From Cucumis sativus (lineage: Eukaryota; Streptophyta; Magnoliopsida; Cucurbitales; Cucurbitaceae), in assembly GCF_000004075.3 (NCBI RefSeq), contig NC_026660.2, forward strand, positions 27,841,498 through 27,905,497: DNA of 64,000 bases, read 5' to 3'. Made by a program: the position numbers and the translations under genes. Positions 46,902 through 58,764 of the stretch are shown here, in pieces. The notes beneath the pieces are model-generated. The model was not told where the DNA came from, ran no database searches, and was given only the letters and a program-made list of their open reading frames with translations. The stretch's first letter is position 1. Each line of letters starts with the position of its first letter.

Positions 46902-47504
46902 TTAAGCATAAAACTTCTTGAGAAATTTATCGGTGATTGGGCCAATTCGTAATCCTTCTTGATCGATGATTTTGTATGCTCCAATTGTGAAAACTTTCAA
47001 CGAATATTTCACGCTTTTAAGCTCAGTGCGAGTTGTGAAGTCATAACCCGCATTTGTCATCAATTTATATGCTTTTGGGTCAAATCCCTCAGTCATTCGT
47101 CTTTTTGGAAAGAATGCCTTTACGTTTTTTTTCTCAAATCTTTTTCTTAGGTTGTCGATCTTCTTCGTATACGGCTTGGAATACAAAGAGAAAGTTTGAG
47201 CAAGTCCACCATATTGAGTTTTGATGGAGTTTGCAATCATCTCCTCCAATTGCTTGACAGACAGAGATGCAATTGAAGTTGAATTTTGTGGTTGACTTTC
47301 TTGCACAATTGTCTTCCCTTTGTTAGCATTCTTGACAGTATGTGTGTGACTCCATTCAGCAGCGTCACGACTCTTAATATGATTCTTTAGCGATTCAATC
47401 TCGTAGTCTTTCTCTTCAAGTGCCTTCACAAGCATGTTGACCTGCTTTTCAAGCTCTGTCATTCTATTTTCGTTTGTATCCACGCCAGTCAACATAATTG
47501 ACAT
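46902..47504 (-). pseudogene. Chimeric gypsy gag-pol frame, 200 codons
   Basis: One open frame made of three separated parts of a Ty3/gypsy polyprotein. First is the start of gag (MTELEKQVNMLVKALEEKDY, then SVKQLEEMIANSIKTQYGGL and FSLYSKPYTKKIDNLR). Next is a middle piece before RT (FEKKNVKAFFPKRRMTEGFD, PKAYKLMTNAGYDF). Last is the end of pol (VFTIGAYKIIDQEGLRIGPI ending KFYA). The core of gag, protease, RT, RNase H and most of integrase are missing, yet both junctions keep the frame. It is a non-autonomous deletion derivative. The sequence resembles the Tat-like gypsy family I know from cucurbits. Confidence 0.8.
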
Positions 47505-47811
47505 TATAAAAGATGAGGTACCTCCCCATTTGGGTGTTTAGAAGATGTGTTTCTGAATCACAGAATTTTCTTTAATTACAATTCCACCTTTTAGTAGACT
47601 GAAATTTTGTTCCCAAATATTCTTTGCGACTTTGACGGGTGGCATATCTTCAGATGAATGAAATCTCCTTGAGCGGCTATGAGTATTTGGTCGCTTACTG
47701 ATGTCGCCTAGAGCTTTGAAAGTGTTTCCTTAAAATGTCATGCTTTCTTTCGAGATGTTCTTTAAAAGAGAGAGATAAAAGGTAGAGATAATCCTACTGG
47801 GCGCGTCAAAA
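47505..47811 (-). mobile_element. Gypsy gag leader region and primer-binding site
   Basis: The minus strand encodes a gag-like N-terminal part (ALGDISKRPNTHSR, then MPPVKVAKNIWEQ and GGIVIKENSVI). It is in-frame interrupted by a stop at about 47538, then shifts into the 200-codon frame. At 47790-47810 the minus strand reads TTTGACGCGCCCAGTAGGA, in the position and of the kind expected of a gypsy primer-binding site directly after the LTR. Confidence 0.65.
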
Positions 47812-48412
47812 TGTTCACACGAGATTTCGAAAAAATGTAATTCACAAAATTGAACTTTGATATATTGATGAATATTATAAATACAATATCTAATATTTAG
47901 ACTTTTGATGTTTTCTCTCGAATACAAGTTAACAACTTAAGGCTTCTCGATCTTCGATCTTTAGAATGTTGTAGTTGCAAGTCGATTTGAACTTCGATCT
48001 TCTGAAATCTAAAAAAAATTAATCTTCAAGTCTTCAATCTTTCAGAAGATATTGATCTCGAGGTTGATATAGATTTACACGTCTTGAGAACTTGTAGAAG
48101 TTTGAATATTCAATTCTTCTTTCAATCCAAGATCTTGGATGACAAATGTCTCTATTTATAGAGAAATTTCATGAGTTTTAGGTGGACTTGAACCCATTTG
48201 TTTGTTGAACTCGGACTTGAACTCATTTGTTTGTTGGACTTGGACTTAAACCTATTTGTTTGTTGGACTTGGACTTGAGTTCATTTGTTTATTGGATCTA
48301 AATTGGATTTGGTTGAATACACATATCCAAAAATCCAATAAAAAAATAATTATCACAATATTTGGTGTGATGATGTGGTAAAATTTAATTGACTAAAATT
48401 TCATACTCTAAC
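47812..48412 (-). repeat. Gypsy (Tat-like) LTR
   Basis: About 600 bases. The minus-strand end is ...TGTGAACA at 47812. The start is at about 48412 (GTTAGAGTATGAAATTTTAG, the expected initial T being part of a mutated edge). A TATA motif CTATAAATAGAG (minus strand, about 48149-48162) fits an LTR promoter. It contains a four-copy minisatellite at 48183-48294. The partner LTR is not in the window; CACTA and Copia sequence lie where it would be. Confidence 0.7.
48183..48294. repeat. ~28-bp minisatellite inside the gypsy LTR
   Basis: About four imperfect copies of a unit like GGACTTGAACTCATTTGTTT plus GTTGGACTT. It lies upstream of the TATA motif in the element's orientation, in the region where LTR enhancers usually lie. 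Confidence 0.7.
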
Positions 48413-48908
48413 GGTCATGTTTCTTTAAATTTTGAAAAAACAAGAACAAAATAACAAAAGCAACTATATGTTTCTTTATCTAAAGAAGAGGGAGAAAAAG
48501 CAACAAAAACATTACAATACCTGAGATCGGAAGCTGAATATACAAATCATCAAATGTGTTCAAAGAAAGGAAAAAAGAAATGGTTAATAAATGCAAGGGC
48601 ATGGACAAAGTTAATTTCAATTAAATAAGTTTCCTGCAATCAATCTCTATTAAAAATAACAATAAATAAATAAGGTGTCAGAATAGAGCCAAAGAAAAAT
48701 GAAGCAATACAAATATGGTCTCACACTCTATTGGTTAACATTATAATATGAAGTTTTAAAAAGGGGTATGGCTTAGCTTAATTTTGAATTGACTTAATTT
48801 GATGAACGATTGTGTAATAAATATTATACCTTTCTTTTTCACGTCTCAAGCACTGTCCAGCAAAGTTGATTAAATTATCAAAATCCCCAATTAACACCAG
48901 AATGAGAT
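48413..48908. other. Short intergenic stretch between gypsy LTR and methyltransferase gene
   Basis: AT-rich; it probably includes the 3' untranslated region of the RNA methyltransferase gene. No gene is seen. Confidence 0.45.
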
Positions 48909-51900
48909 CTAACCACGTGATTCACGCTTTTTTATTCCGCTTATCTTCAAGAATTTCGCTACAAAAAGCCCACTTGTCTGTGATGTCAAAGGATCAAAGC
49001 GTAAGGTTTTTGGTATTCCTCCGCTCTTACATGGCCAATTTCTGGCAACTTCTATCTCCTGCAACTCTAAAGGGTCGGAAAAAGAGGAATGAATGTCAGT
49101 CATAGGCCAGTTTGGAATGAACTTTTAAGTACTTTAAAACCTAGTAACCACTAGTCGTAGAGCTTGTTTGGAAATGAATTTCTACGAGTGTTTTTGGTCC
49201 AATGAGTTGAGAAGCAGTTAAAAAAATAATTGAAAAGTTGGACGTGTGAACTTCACTTCTTGTTTGGGTTAAATAGTTTGTGAGTCTCACCGGTACTAAA
49301 CCTCAATTTTATACTTTGTCAACTCCTTGTATCATGAGCTTCAACAGTTTCTAACTCCTTCAAGCTCATTATTCTATTATCTTGCTCTAAACACTGCTAA
49401 GTACTTAAGAAAAATGTTTTTAAGATTCGAGTCTTGTCAAAGTTTAAGAAATATTAGTCTCATTCGTGAAATGCCAAATACTAGAGAAAACCTTACCTGC
49501 GGAAGCATTATCCTTGAGAAACTGTTCCACCACATCCTCGTTCTGTGCTACGGTCAGACTGACCACAAGAAAGATTACAGTTTAGTGTATGTCACGCATG
49601 TGTATGTGTTTTCTTCTTGATTTTTATATTATTTTGTGTGAAAAAAAGCTGCAGCCAGTGGAAAGAACCTGCAAGTGCTGTAGACAAGTATCCCACCAGA
49701 TTTGAGCAACCTAAAACCATTGGCAAGGAGTCTTAACTGCAACAGAACAAAAGACCAACATATCATTCAAGACAATTGTACATTTAAGAATTCTTTTTAT
49801 AGACAAAATGTCATTCAGAAGCTCTGAGTACAAGAAGAAAATTTAAGTAGTTTCCAAAGATGTTCTCTCTTTTCTTCTTTTTTTTTTTTAACCGTAAGTA
49901 CCCTAACTAGTTTACATACACTTTGACCATTATATAAATGAATTTCTCATGAGACAACCTGTCTAACCCAACAACATGTAGGTATCAAGGAAACTCGTAA
50001 AATATTAATTCTTACGTAAGTGGTCACCATGGATTGAAGTCATAACCTCTTAACCCCTTATTGAGTGCTCCTTTTTTACCATTCGGCTAATCCATGATGG
50101 TTAAGATGCTCTCTTTCTATTAGTGAAGACTTTTCCAAACTTAAAGCGAAGGCAAGAGAGAGAAGATATTAATCACATTATTCCGAAGTTTTAGATTTAA
50201 TAAGATCAAGGTGTCATCACATACTTGCCAGTGATAAGGAAAGGTAATCTATTATCCAACTATTGCCATTTTCATTTCTAATGCACGGACATCTAGTTTT
50301 AACATCTATGTTCTTTTAAAATTTAGCAAAAGACTGGGAAGATCCTAACAGTCATGCCTTATAGAGTCTGATTAACTTTACGAGTACCTGAAGTACAGTC
50401 AAATTATCTGTTCTCTCAGCGTCCAATACTCTGCGCTGAAACGATGTCCAACCCCAACTTTCAAATTTCTGGATATGCTTTATAGAGCCATCATGAGTGC
50501 ACTCGGCATCCACTAGGACCTAATAAATGTCAACATCATCAATCCAGAAATTCACAGGACAGTACCAAAAGCACAAGAATGACAATTCTTAAAAAAAAGG
50601 AGAGGTGGAGAAGTAGGGAGGACAATAAGCAAAGCTCACCCTATCATACCCATAGCTCAACAACTCATTTTCTGGAGGGCTTCGGTAAATTTCACTCTTA
50701 GTGAACCCAACCACACCAGATTTCAGCCCATAAAAGATGAGTTCTGGATCCTGACCGCTCTGAACTAACTCCGCAGAAACAGTTTGTTTTGCTTTGGCTG
50801 TTTTTTTCCTTTCCTTCCAAGATTTTCTGGAGGTCCACTCCCTCAATCTGTCAACGCTATCTTCTAAGGTAGATTCACCTACATGAGACTAAACAGATCA
50901 TAACTAATTAAAGAAACAGAAAGATGACTAGTGAATAGTTGCTCGTTACAATTTAATAATAATGATAAAGGTATTTAACGACAAGTGGTTACCAAATTTA
51001 GACTCTGAAGTAACATTCACGGGAGTGAGAGAAAACGTTGCTCCATCAGCAACAAAAAGTCGGCAAATATCACCAAGAGCATATTTTTGCAGCATTGTTC
51101 TACAAGCAGCTAAACGATGCTGTGAAACATCTACTCCGGTTACAGAACCCAAACCATCAAGAAGGTCTACGATCATGCAAAGTTTGGCCCCTGAATGTAA
51201 TGACACGCACATGTGAGAACTAGATGACTGAATGATTAGTTATTCAAATATCTAATAATAAGTTGCACCAAACTTATTGTTCACTACACAGTGTGTTACA
51301 TTAAATGAACATTTAACAGTGTGATACATAGACATTAATTTTATTCATTCGGGTAACTGAAACACTAAATTCACTTGCTCCACTCTAATTCAAATCTTGA
51401 GTTAAGACCATACTTTTGCTGTTCATCGTTATCAAAAAAATATGTGTATTTATATTTTATATGAATGGCCGGAAATCCTTTTCCTTTAACAACTTTTACA
51501 GTTAAACTTTCTAGACTATGCATCTATTGACGCCTTCCCCATTCAAGATGCTTCCAAATTTAAACTGAGTAAACGAAGGTCCCTTCTTTTAGCCTACATA
51601 TTTTACTGATTGAGACATGAGAGGATCAAAAGTTCAAGTCTAGAACTTTTCATCCTTGGGGACCTTGCCCGTCACTAATCCAGCTTGGAATTTTGAGACT
51701 AAACGTCGCATAGAATTCTCAAGGTTGTTTATTTTATTTGAATGTGATTAAAACTGATGTAGGTATAGCACGGTTAAAATAGGTCCCCTGAGGTCCTGAC
51801 TTAGTTGTCAACATTGCGAGGAAGAAAAAACTTTCCTGTCTATTCATATCCATTCTAAAAATATTAAATTGTTGGTGATTATACAATTTACACTATCGTT

Positions 51901-52924
51901 ATTGTCCTCCTCCTTAGATGAACCTAACAATGAAGTTGGTAGCAATTTGACTGTTTTACATCACTTTGATCTACACATTGTGCATACTCTGCGGCGCGTG
52001 TATAACTAACTATTCATCAAAAAGCCAGAAAGAAGCATTACCTGGAGCTGCACAAAGATCGAGAACATGGTTTCCCGGTAAAATGTCCAAGGCAGTTACA
52101 GCAGCACCGGAAGCTGCATCTATCCCATATATCTGAATGAAAAAACAAATGGTAAATATTTATATTATACTTTATTTTTAATTGGTTATTGCCACCTATG
52201 CCAACTACACTTTGACTGTCTATTTATTGGGCCGTTTCATCGTTGAATGAAGTGCAAAGTTGCAATAGACAAATGTGCAAATTAATTTACTCTTCCATTT
52301 ACAACAATTATGGTATCAAAGAAGAAAAAAAAAAGACTCAGAATCAAATGTACAACATCGAACATTCAGAATCCAATTACATCTACGTTAGGCAGCAACA
52401 TTAAATCCTGGAGTTATTCACTTCCTCGATCCAATTTACTGAATTGTATGAAAAAAATGCCAAAAGGAAAACTGATATAAGCAACTCTTTCCCACACGTG
52501 CATTATTCGTAAGCAATAACTTACAGATAAAAATTTCACAAATCCCGAATTACCAAGGACCCAAAGCTGATGTTGAATTTCCTCACCTTTCCTGTTTTGT
52601 AAGCATGAGAACCAGCAATTTGCACATCAGGCGGAAGCGAATAGAATCCAGGCAGCCAACTGACTTTCTCAAGCTTGCACTTGATCTCGTCCTCTATCTC
52701 CTCGACATCGGCTTTATAACCAGGCTTCAACCTTGCCATTGAGACAAATTAAACAAAACGGATAACCAAAAACATAAACCACCAATTGGAATTAATTGAG
52801 CATCGAAGTACCTGACATAACGAGGAGTGGAATCAGTAGCGGAGTAAATGGAAGGGTCCAGACCATTCTCCTTAAGAAAATCAAGAAACGCCGCTGGCAA
52901 CGGCGATGTAGAAGGTTCCTCCAT
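48909..52924 (-). CDS. NSUN/RsmB-type RNA (cytosine-5) methyltransferase, nine exons, 401 aa
   Basis: Exons in transcript order: 52924-52812, 52731-52587, 52132-52042, 51190-50993, 50878-50640, 50519-50388, 49736-49669, 49558-49497, 49066-48909; total 1206 bases. The start is MEEPSTSPLPAAFLDFLKEN. SAM motif I is VLDLCAAPGAKLCMIVD (about 109-125), followed by VTGVDVSQHRL. Motif IV reads VDAECTHDGS (Cys about 269) and motif VI VYSTCSLTVAQNEDVV (Cys about 328); these are the release and nucleophile cysteines of the RNA m5C family. There is no PUA domain. The protein resembles a plant NOL1/NOP2/Sun member of unknown target, such as Arabidopsis At5g66180 (from memory). A tRNA or rRNA substrate is inference. 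Intron 6 holds an Au-like SINE. Confidence 0.92.
49943..50104 (-). mobile_element. Au-like SINE in intron 6 of the RNA methyltransferase gene
   Basis: On the minus strand the sequence runs ATGGATTAGCCGAATGG (A-box-like), then GACTTCAATCCATGGTGACC (B-box region), CTTACGTAAGAATTAAT, ACGAGTTTCCTTGATACC and GTTGTCTCATGAGA. This succession matches the common plant SINE often called Au as I remember it, with scattered substitutions indicating age. Target-site duplications are not clear. It is transcribed as part of the intron in sense direction with the host gene. Confidence 0.6.
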
Positions 52925-55431
52925 AGATTAGGACTATAAGGCAAAGCCGAAATCAATGGAAGAAAGAAAGTGGAGAGGATTTGAATCTTGAACTAGGGTT
53001 TACAACGGTCGCGGCGATTCGTAGAACTGGGAATGTGGGTTTTGAAACCGCGTTTCCGGGACGCGATTTTGTGTCACTGTTTCGTCCCGTGAAAGCCCGC
53101 CTGCTACTTTTCCATTTTTATTTATATGCAATATGCCAAAGTTAATTAGTAGAGTGAGGGAGGGTTTCGGGCCGTTTTTTAATTATTACAGCCTCCTAAG
53201 TTTATAATAGTTGCAACACATTTCTAAAATAACAAAATAAATTAAAATATTTACAAAATTTATATTCTAACAGTTTATTATATGATAGAATTTGTTATAA
53301 ATTTTAAATATTTTGTAAAATCTGTTGTTTTTAAAAAAAATCTAATAATTTATGTTGTAGAGTAAATTATCTAGTAATAGTATATTTAGATGTAAATTAC
53401 TTTTTGTTTGAGAAAAAAATATTCAACATCTAATAGAAAGAAAAGGATTATGAACTAAATTTGTACTAAATTGTATTTTACATAGTAATAACTAATAAGT
53501 AGTTATTAACATCTTAAATAGTCATTCCTCTTAATGTTCTAATGGTACATTAATTTTAGTTTATAAATTCGTTTGAATGGTATAAATAACTATGATTATA
53601 AAATTCGTTTTCATTTAAAAATTGTTATATAATTGATTTAAGATAAAAACATGTTAGATTTTCAAAACTCACTTCATATACCACTGTACATATTTGTGTA
53701 CCACTATATATATTCGTCTCGAACAAATATAGCTTGTGCTTGCAATGGTGGTAGGGCTTGAATTATAAGAACAATAAAAATAAAACTAGAGTTTATGTGT
53801 TCACTTATTTCTGCTTGTTAACATTTTCATCCATATTTATATATAATTTTTAGTTTGACTTTAATGGTTTTTATTGTGACCGAAGACAATAAATTGTCAT
53901 TAATATAAATATTATATAAATAATTAGCACTTTATCACACTTATAGTTTTTAAAGTATTTATTTATTAATTTTATAATATTTTGATAAAAATATTTACAA
54001 AATATATTAAAATATTGTAGACAAAAATGTATGATATATTTCTATCCTATCTGTTATAAGTAAATTGTGTTATTTGTAAACATTTTAAAAGTAGTTTTCT
54101 CTACCAAAGTATATATTTTGCATTCTTTTATTGATTTTTATATACAATTTTATCAATATTCTTATATGAAATTAAAACATCAACAGATTCATCGATGTCA
54201 AAGTTTCAAATATTTGTTGTCCATAACCAAAGTTGAATTCTATACATTTCCACTTTATTTTTAGAATCTTAATTCAAATTAAAACGTTGAATCCCTAATC
54301 TCATTTTGATATCTTTTTAGGGAAAAAAATTAAATTACTAATTTTCTTCTTCTACTTTTACATATTCAATTTTCCTTTTAATATTTTAAATGAACCTTAA
54401 GATAATATATAAAGTGAAGAATTGTAAAAAAAAAAAAGACAAAATATTTAAATTTGATGGCAATATAATTTGAATTTTAAGGGAAAAATAAAAAAAAATG
54501 AGCGACTTTCCAAAATATTTACTAATTTATAACAAATTTTATCACGGATAGTAAGTTTGTAAATATTTTAATTTATTTTGCTATTTAAAAAAATGTCACT
54601 AATTTTAGGTATAAAGAGCTTGTTATTTATTTTATTTAGTATTTTTCAAAACCAACTTCCAATCTCTATTTAAATTTAGTTATTCAATTACGTTTACTGT
54701 ATTTTATTAAAAAAGTAATAATAAATATTCATCCAAAAAGAAAAACTATCTCTACCCATTTTTAAAAATAACAAAATAAAATATAATATTTATGTACTAG
54801 CAAAATTTTAGAATTTTGAATTTATCCACTAATAGATTTATATCACTGTCTATAAACAAAGTAAATCATCAATATATTAACATATCATTTTTTATTAGAG
54901 ATGGAAAACGAGACATTTTTATATATATATCACTAACAATTTTTTTTGTTATATTTAACCATGTTTGGCTTTAAATAATTACACTGTTAAAAGGTTTAAG
55001 AGTGAAGAAATGTGAATGATTCCTCAGAAAAAAAGAATGTCAAAATAGAATAACAAAAATAGAAAAGTAATGAGGCGTGAATGGAAGGAAGAAAGTTAAG
55101 AAGCAAAAAGCAACAAAGTAAAAGCGAACCCAACCCGTGACTTGAACAAAACATACACCTATAGACAAAAATAACAAACATAACACACCACTACACAAGA
55201 AAGAGTCCAAATTAAATTCACACAAAACGACTGAAATCAAATCTTCAACAATATACCAAAAAGAATTAAACCTTTACAAAATTAGGTTCGTCATTATCAC
55301 AAGCAATCCATCAAATCAAACCCAATTAATTAAAGTTGGCCGACTATGTAAATGCCCACACCAATCTAAAAAGTTACACTATCAACAAAAAATTTAAAAT
55401 TAGGAATCCGATTCATCGTTTTCCACTGCCA
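52925..55431. other. Intergenic region between divergent genes
   Basis: The first 200 bases are GC-richer and form the promoter side of the RNA methyltransferase gene. From about 53170 to 55300 the DNA is very AT-rich with no coding similarity. Frames near 55000-55240 on the minus strand are Phe/Leu/Ser-rich artefacts. Confidence 0.5.
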
Positions 55432-57821
55432 ATGAAACAAGCCAATGCCATCATTCTTCAATTGAGGAAGTGGAGTCATCTCCAACCCAATCCCACTCCC
55501 TCTTTTTTCTCCGGCAGGTGTTGCAAAACGACATGTCGTCCTACAAACCAGCAACGATCGGAATCATATCTCACTATAAAAAGAAATTTCAACGTTCTTC
55601 TTCGCCATCAGAATTTACCGGCTGTTTCCGCCGCCGTTCTTCTCCCGCCGCAGTCTCCAACTTTAAAAACCGCCCACGGATTTCGAACCGCCGGAATTCG
55701 CCCTCCAATCATGGGCTCCCTCGATAGGTCTCCAATCTCTTTATTATAATAATTTCAACCTTTTACTCCCCCTACCGTTTCCATCTTTTTTATTCCAATG
55801 AATGCTAATACGATTCTCCTTCTTCCATTTGGATTTCTTTTCTGTTTTCTCGTTTTCAGCAGTTCCGATTCCGGAATCGTCACCGTCGACGTCAAAACTG
55901 CCGATAATCTGCTCCATTCCGGCTACGCTTTTCTCGACGTCAGGTTGATTTTGTGTTGGTTTTTTTCTTGGTATATTTCGGTTGATTTTGCTGAGATTAT
56001 TGGTGTGGATTTTGGTTAGGACTGTTGAGGAGTTTAAGGAAGGGCATATGGCGACGGAGAGGATTGTTAATATTCCATATCTGTTAAATTCTCCTAATGG
56101 TGAACTATTTTTAATAATCGATTCCATATTCCCTTGATGTTCCCTTCTTTTTTTTTTCCGGTAAGGTGACTGACATTTGCGGCGGTGATATGTTCAGGTA
56201 GGGTGAAAAATGCTCAGTTTCTGGCGGAAGTATCGGCCGTATTTAAGAAAGACGACCGCCTCGTCGTGGTAACTTCATTTCTCTCTTAAAAAGCTTTTCC
56301 ACTATTTCTTTAGTATGTTTTCTTTTCACTAAATATTAGTTAAATTATGACTCCAATCTCTAAAAATTCCTATCTGTCGTCCATGTTAAATCCAAAAAGC
56401 ATCCATAAAGTATAAATTACATTAAGAAAAAACGTACCAAGTGTATGTCACCTAAATATCTAATCAACCAAATCTCTCTCTCTATATATATTGAAGTGTA
56501 CGCATGATGAATTAATTAGAATTTAGAAGAATGGTTGTAAATGAAAAAATTGGGTTTATACAAATTATTGTGTCTATATATTTTTTATAGATAAAATTTA
56601 AAAAATTAATACATTTTATAAATATTCTGATTTCGACTATATCTGAAACGTCTCTACAAAATTTAATATTTGAAATGCTATTTATTTAGCAAATTTAGAG
56701 AATTATTAAAAATTAAAGATTTGAATGAAGTAGGTAACATTATTGTTCCTATACATTTAAATTCAATTGATTTATTAGAGGTAAAATATTACATAACCCT
56801 TTTTTTTCATTTAATATATCGTCTGTCGTTAATTTTTTTAAAATTTAATATTTAATCTATTGTTAACTTGTTAATTGTAGATACATATTGTAAATGATTT
56901 ATATTTTGAAGATTTGAAAATTTAAATATCACTGGAACGTGTGTTTTAAAGATTAATGATATGTGGATGGTTGAGCATTTAAATTATAATAAAATTTGGA
57001 AATGGTCATGGTAGTTAAAAAATAGAGGAGGCTTGATATTATATACTATTAATTAGTCAATTGACATTAGATTATATATTCAAGTAATTGTTATAATCTA
57101 TTTCATCCCATCTCATTGAGTTGAGTCTTTACAAAATCAAAATTTATCCATTGTCGTGTCAATTTTTATGCACAATGTTGCAAATGACGTTAGGTATAGC
57201 TTCCAATTTGTGTACATTGATTAAAATATAAGGGTATAGCTAATTAAAATTCCATCTTAGATTTCTTAGTATTTTGTGGATTTTAAACCATGATTTTAAT
57301 AGGGTTGCCGGAGTGGTGTAAGATCATTGCTCGCCATTGAAGAACTCCAGAATGATGTAAGTTATACGCAAAATATTACTTTGATAGCTATTAGTTGGAT
57401 TTTATTTCATATATAAATTAAGAATCTGTAATTATTTTCATACAATCTTCAATATGCTTAATTTTCATGTTTTTTTTTACATCCCTAGATGGTTTTTTAA
57501 AAGCTAAATTAAAATTTTATCAAACTTAAAATTCATCCAATAATAGTCTATATCTTATGATATAGTTAGAGTGTCTTGTAAATAAGATTTTGATTAAATT
57601 TTAAATTTCATCCAAACTAGAAAAACTGAATTGACCATGAGCATTTAACTGATGGATGAATTATATGACGTGAATTGAGATTGCAGGGTTACAAACACTT
57701 GAAAGATTTAGGTGGAGGACATCTAGCTTGGTTGGATAATGCATTACCGGTAGCTAACCCAATCGAGAAGCTAACAAATGATCCAAAAGTAATCGAGGAT
57801 CGTAAAACTAATGAACTGTGA
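55432..57821 (+). CDS. Single-domain rhodanese (thiosulfate sulfurtransferase, STR16-like), six exons
   Basis: Exons: 55432-55727 (start uncertain), 55860-55943, 56020-56099, 56198-56268, 57303-57356, 57687-57821. From ATG 55432 the protein has 239 residues. From the second in-frame ATG at 55711 (MGSLDRSS) it has 146. The rhodanese domain runs from VTVDVKTADNLLHSGYAFLD through TVEEFKEGHM and NIPYLL to the active loop VGCRSGVRS, with the catalytic Cys in exon 5, and ends GGGHLAWLDNALP. The first exon upstream of 55711 is Ser/Arg/Pro-rich without acidic residues near its end, as in a plastid transit peptide. The closest plant relatives are group STR14-16/SEN1 (plastid or cytosolic sulfur transfer). 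Intron 4 is about 1 kb. Confidence 0.88.
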
Positions 57822-58764
57822 TATGACCTACATGCTTGTGATTGTGTTTGATGCATATGTTTGTATTCATAATTTGCATCAAATCATTATTAATGTAACA
57901 TCTTCCGCGATGAATAAACTCTTTTTCATCTTTAATTTTCTTTGTAGTTTAACTTTTCCGTTGCTATGATATTTATGAATCTATTATTCTACATCGATCA
58001 AAGTATAGAATATAAGAAACTTCTCTAAGTTATCACCGAGCTAATATTTTATTTTATAGCGATATACATGATTTAGAAATTGGGTAAGATTGAGATTGAG
58101 AAATACGTTTTGAACCAACACAAAAACTTGTTGAGTTGGTTATCTAAAAAGTTTCAACCTGACTTCCAACGTTATTTAGATATTAGTTATTTTCATAATA
58201 TATTTAAATCTAACTAAGTGGAAGCTTTCTCATGACAATTTTTGTTTGTAATTACAAGTTGATGAACCTTTTTAATCACGCAACTCTCGGTTAAGATTTA
58301 AGGTTTGTTTGTCGAGTGATATTTGTTTTTACCTCTTTTTGTTTTTCTCCTTTTTAAATTTTAAAATTTATGTCAAAATTAATTTAGTTCAACTGATGTA
58401 ATAAACTCTCCCATGTTAATTCAATACGTTTGAAACAAAAAAAAGAAAAGAAATCCAAAGTTGTTTAAAATATATTTTCCATGACTTATTTTATATCACA
58501 TTCAAACGGGGAAAACTGTCCACACGAAGACGACGCCGTATCAAGTAGTTAGTTTTCTTTCTCGAATGTCCTTTTGGCCCGATCAGTCTATCAAAGAAGA
58601 CTATTACGTGGGGTCTTGTGATTCGTTTTAGAGGACCAACCTATCACATTGCGAAGCACCAGATTGGATCCCCTTTGGCTCAGCGAACAAGCAAAGGTTT
58701 GCAGGGAAGATCGAAGTGTTGCGTTAGCGCCAGATTCATCTTTCGTAGTTCTACCTCTTCAACG
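57822..58764. other. Intergenic, RPN10 promoter side
   Basis: 3' untranslated region of the rhodanese gene, then about 600 bases of AT-rich DNA, then from about 58500 a GC-richer segment likely to be the RPN10 core promoter and leader. No other gene is seen. Confidence 0.5.
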
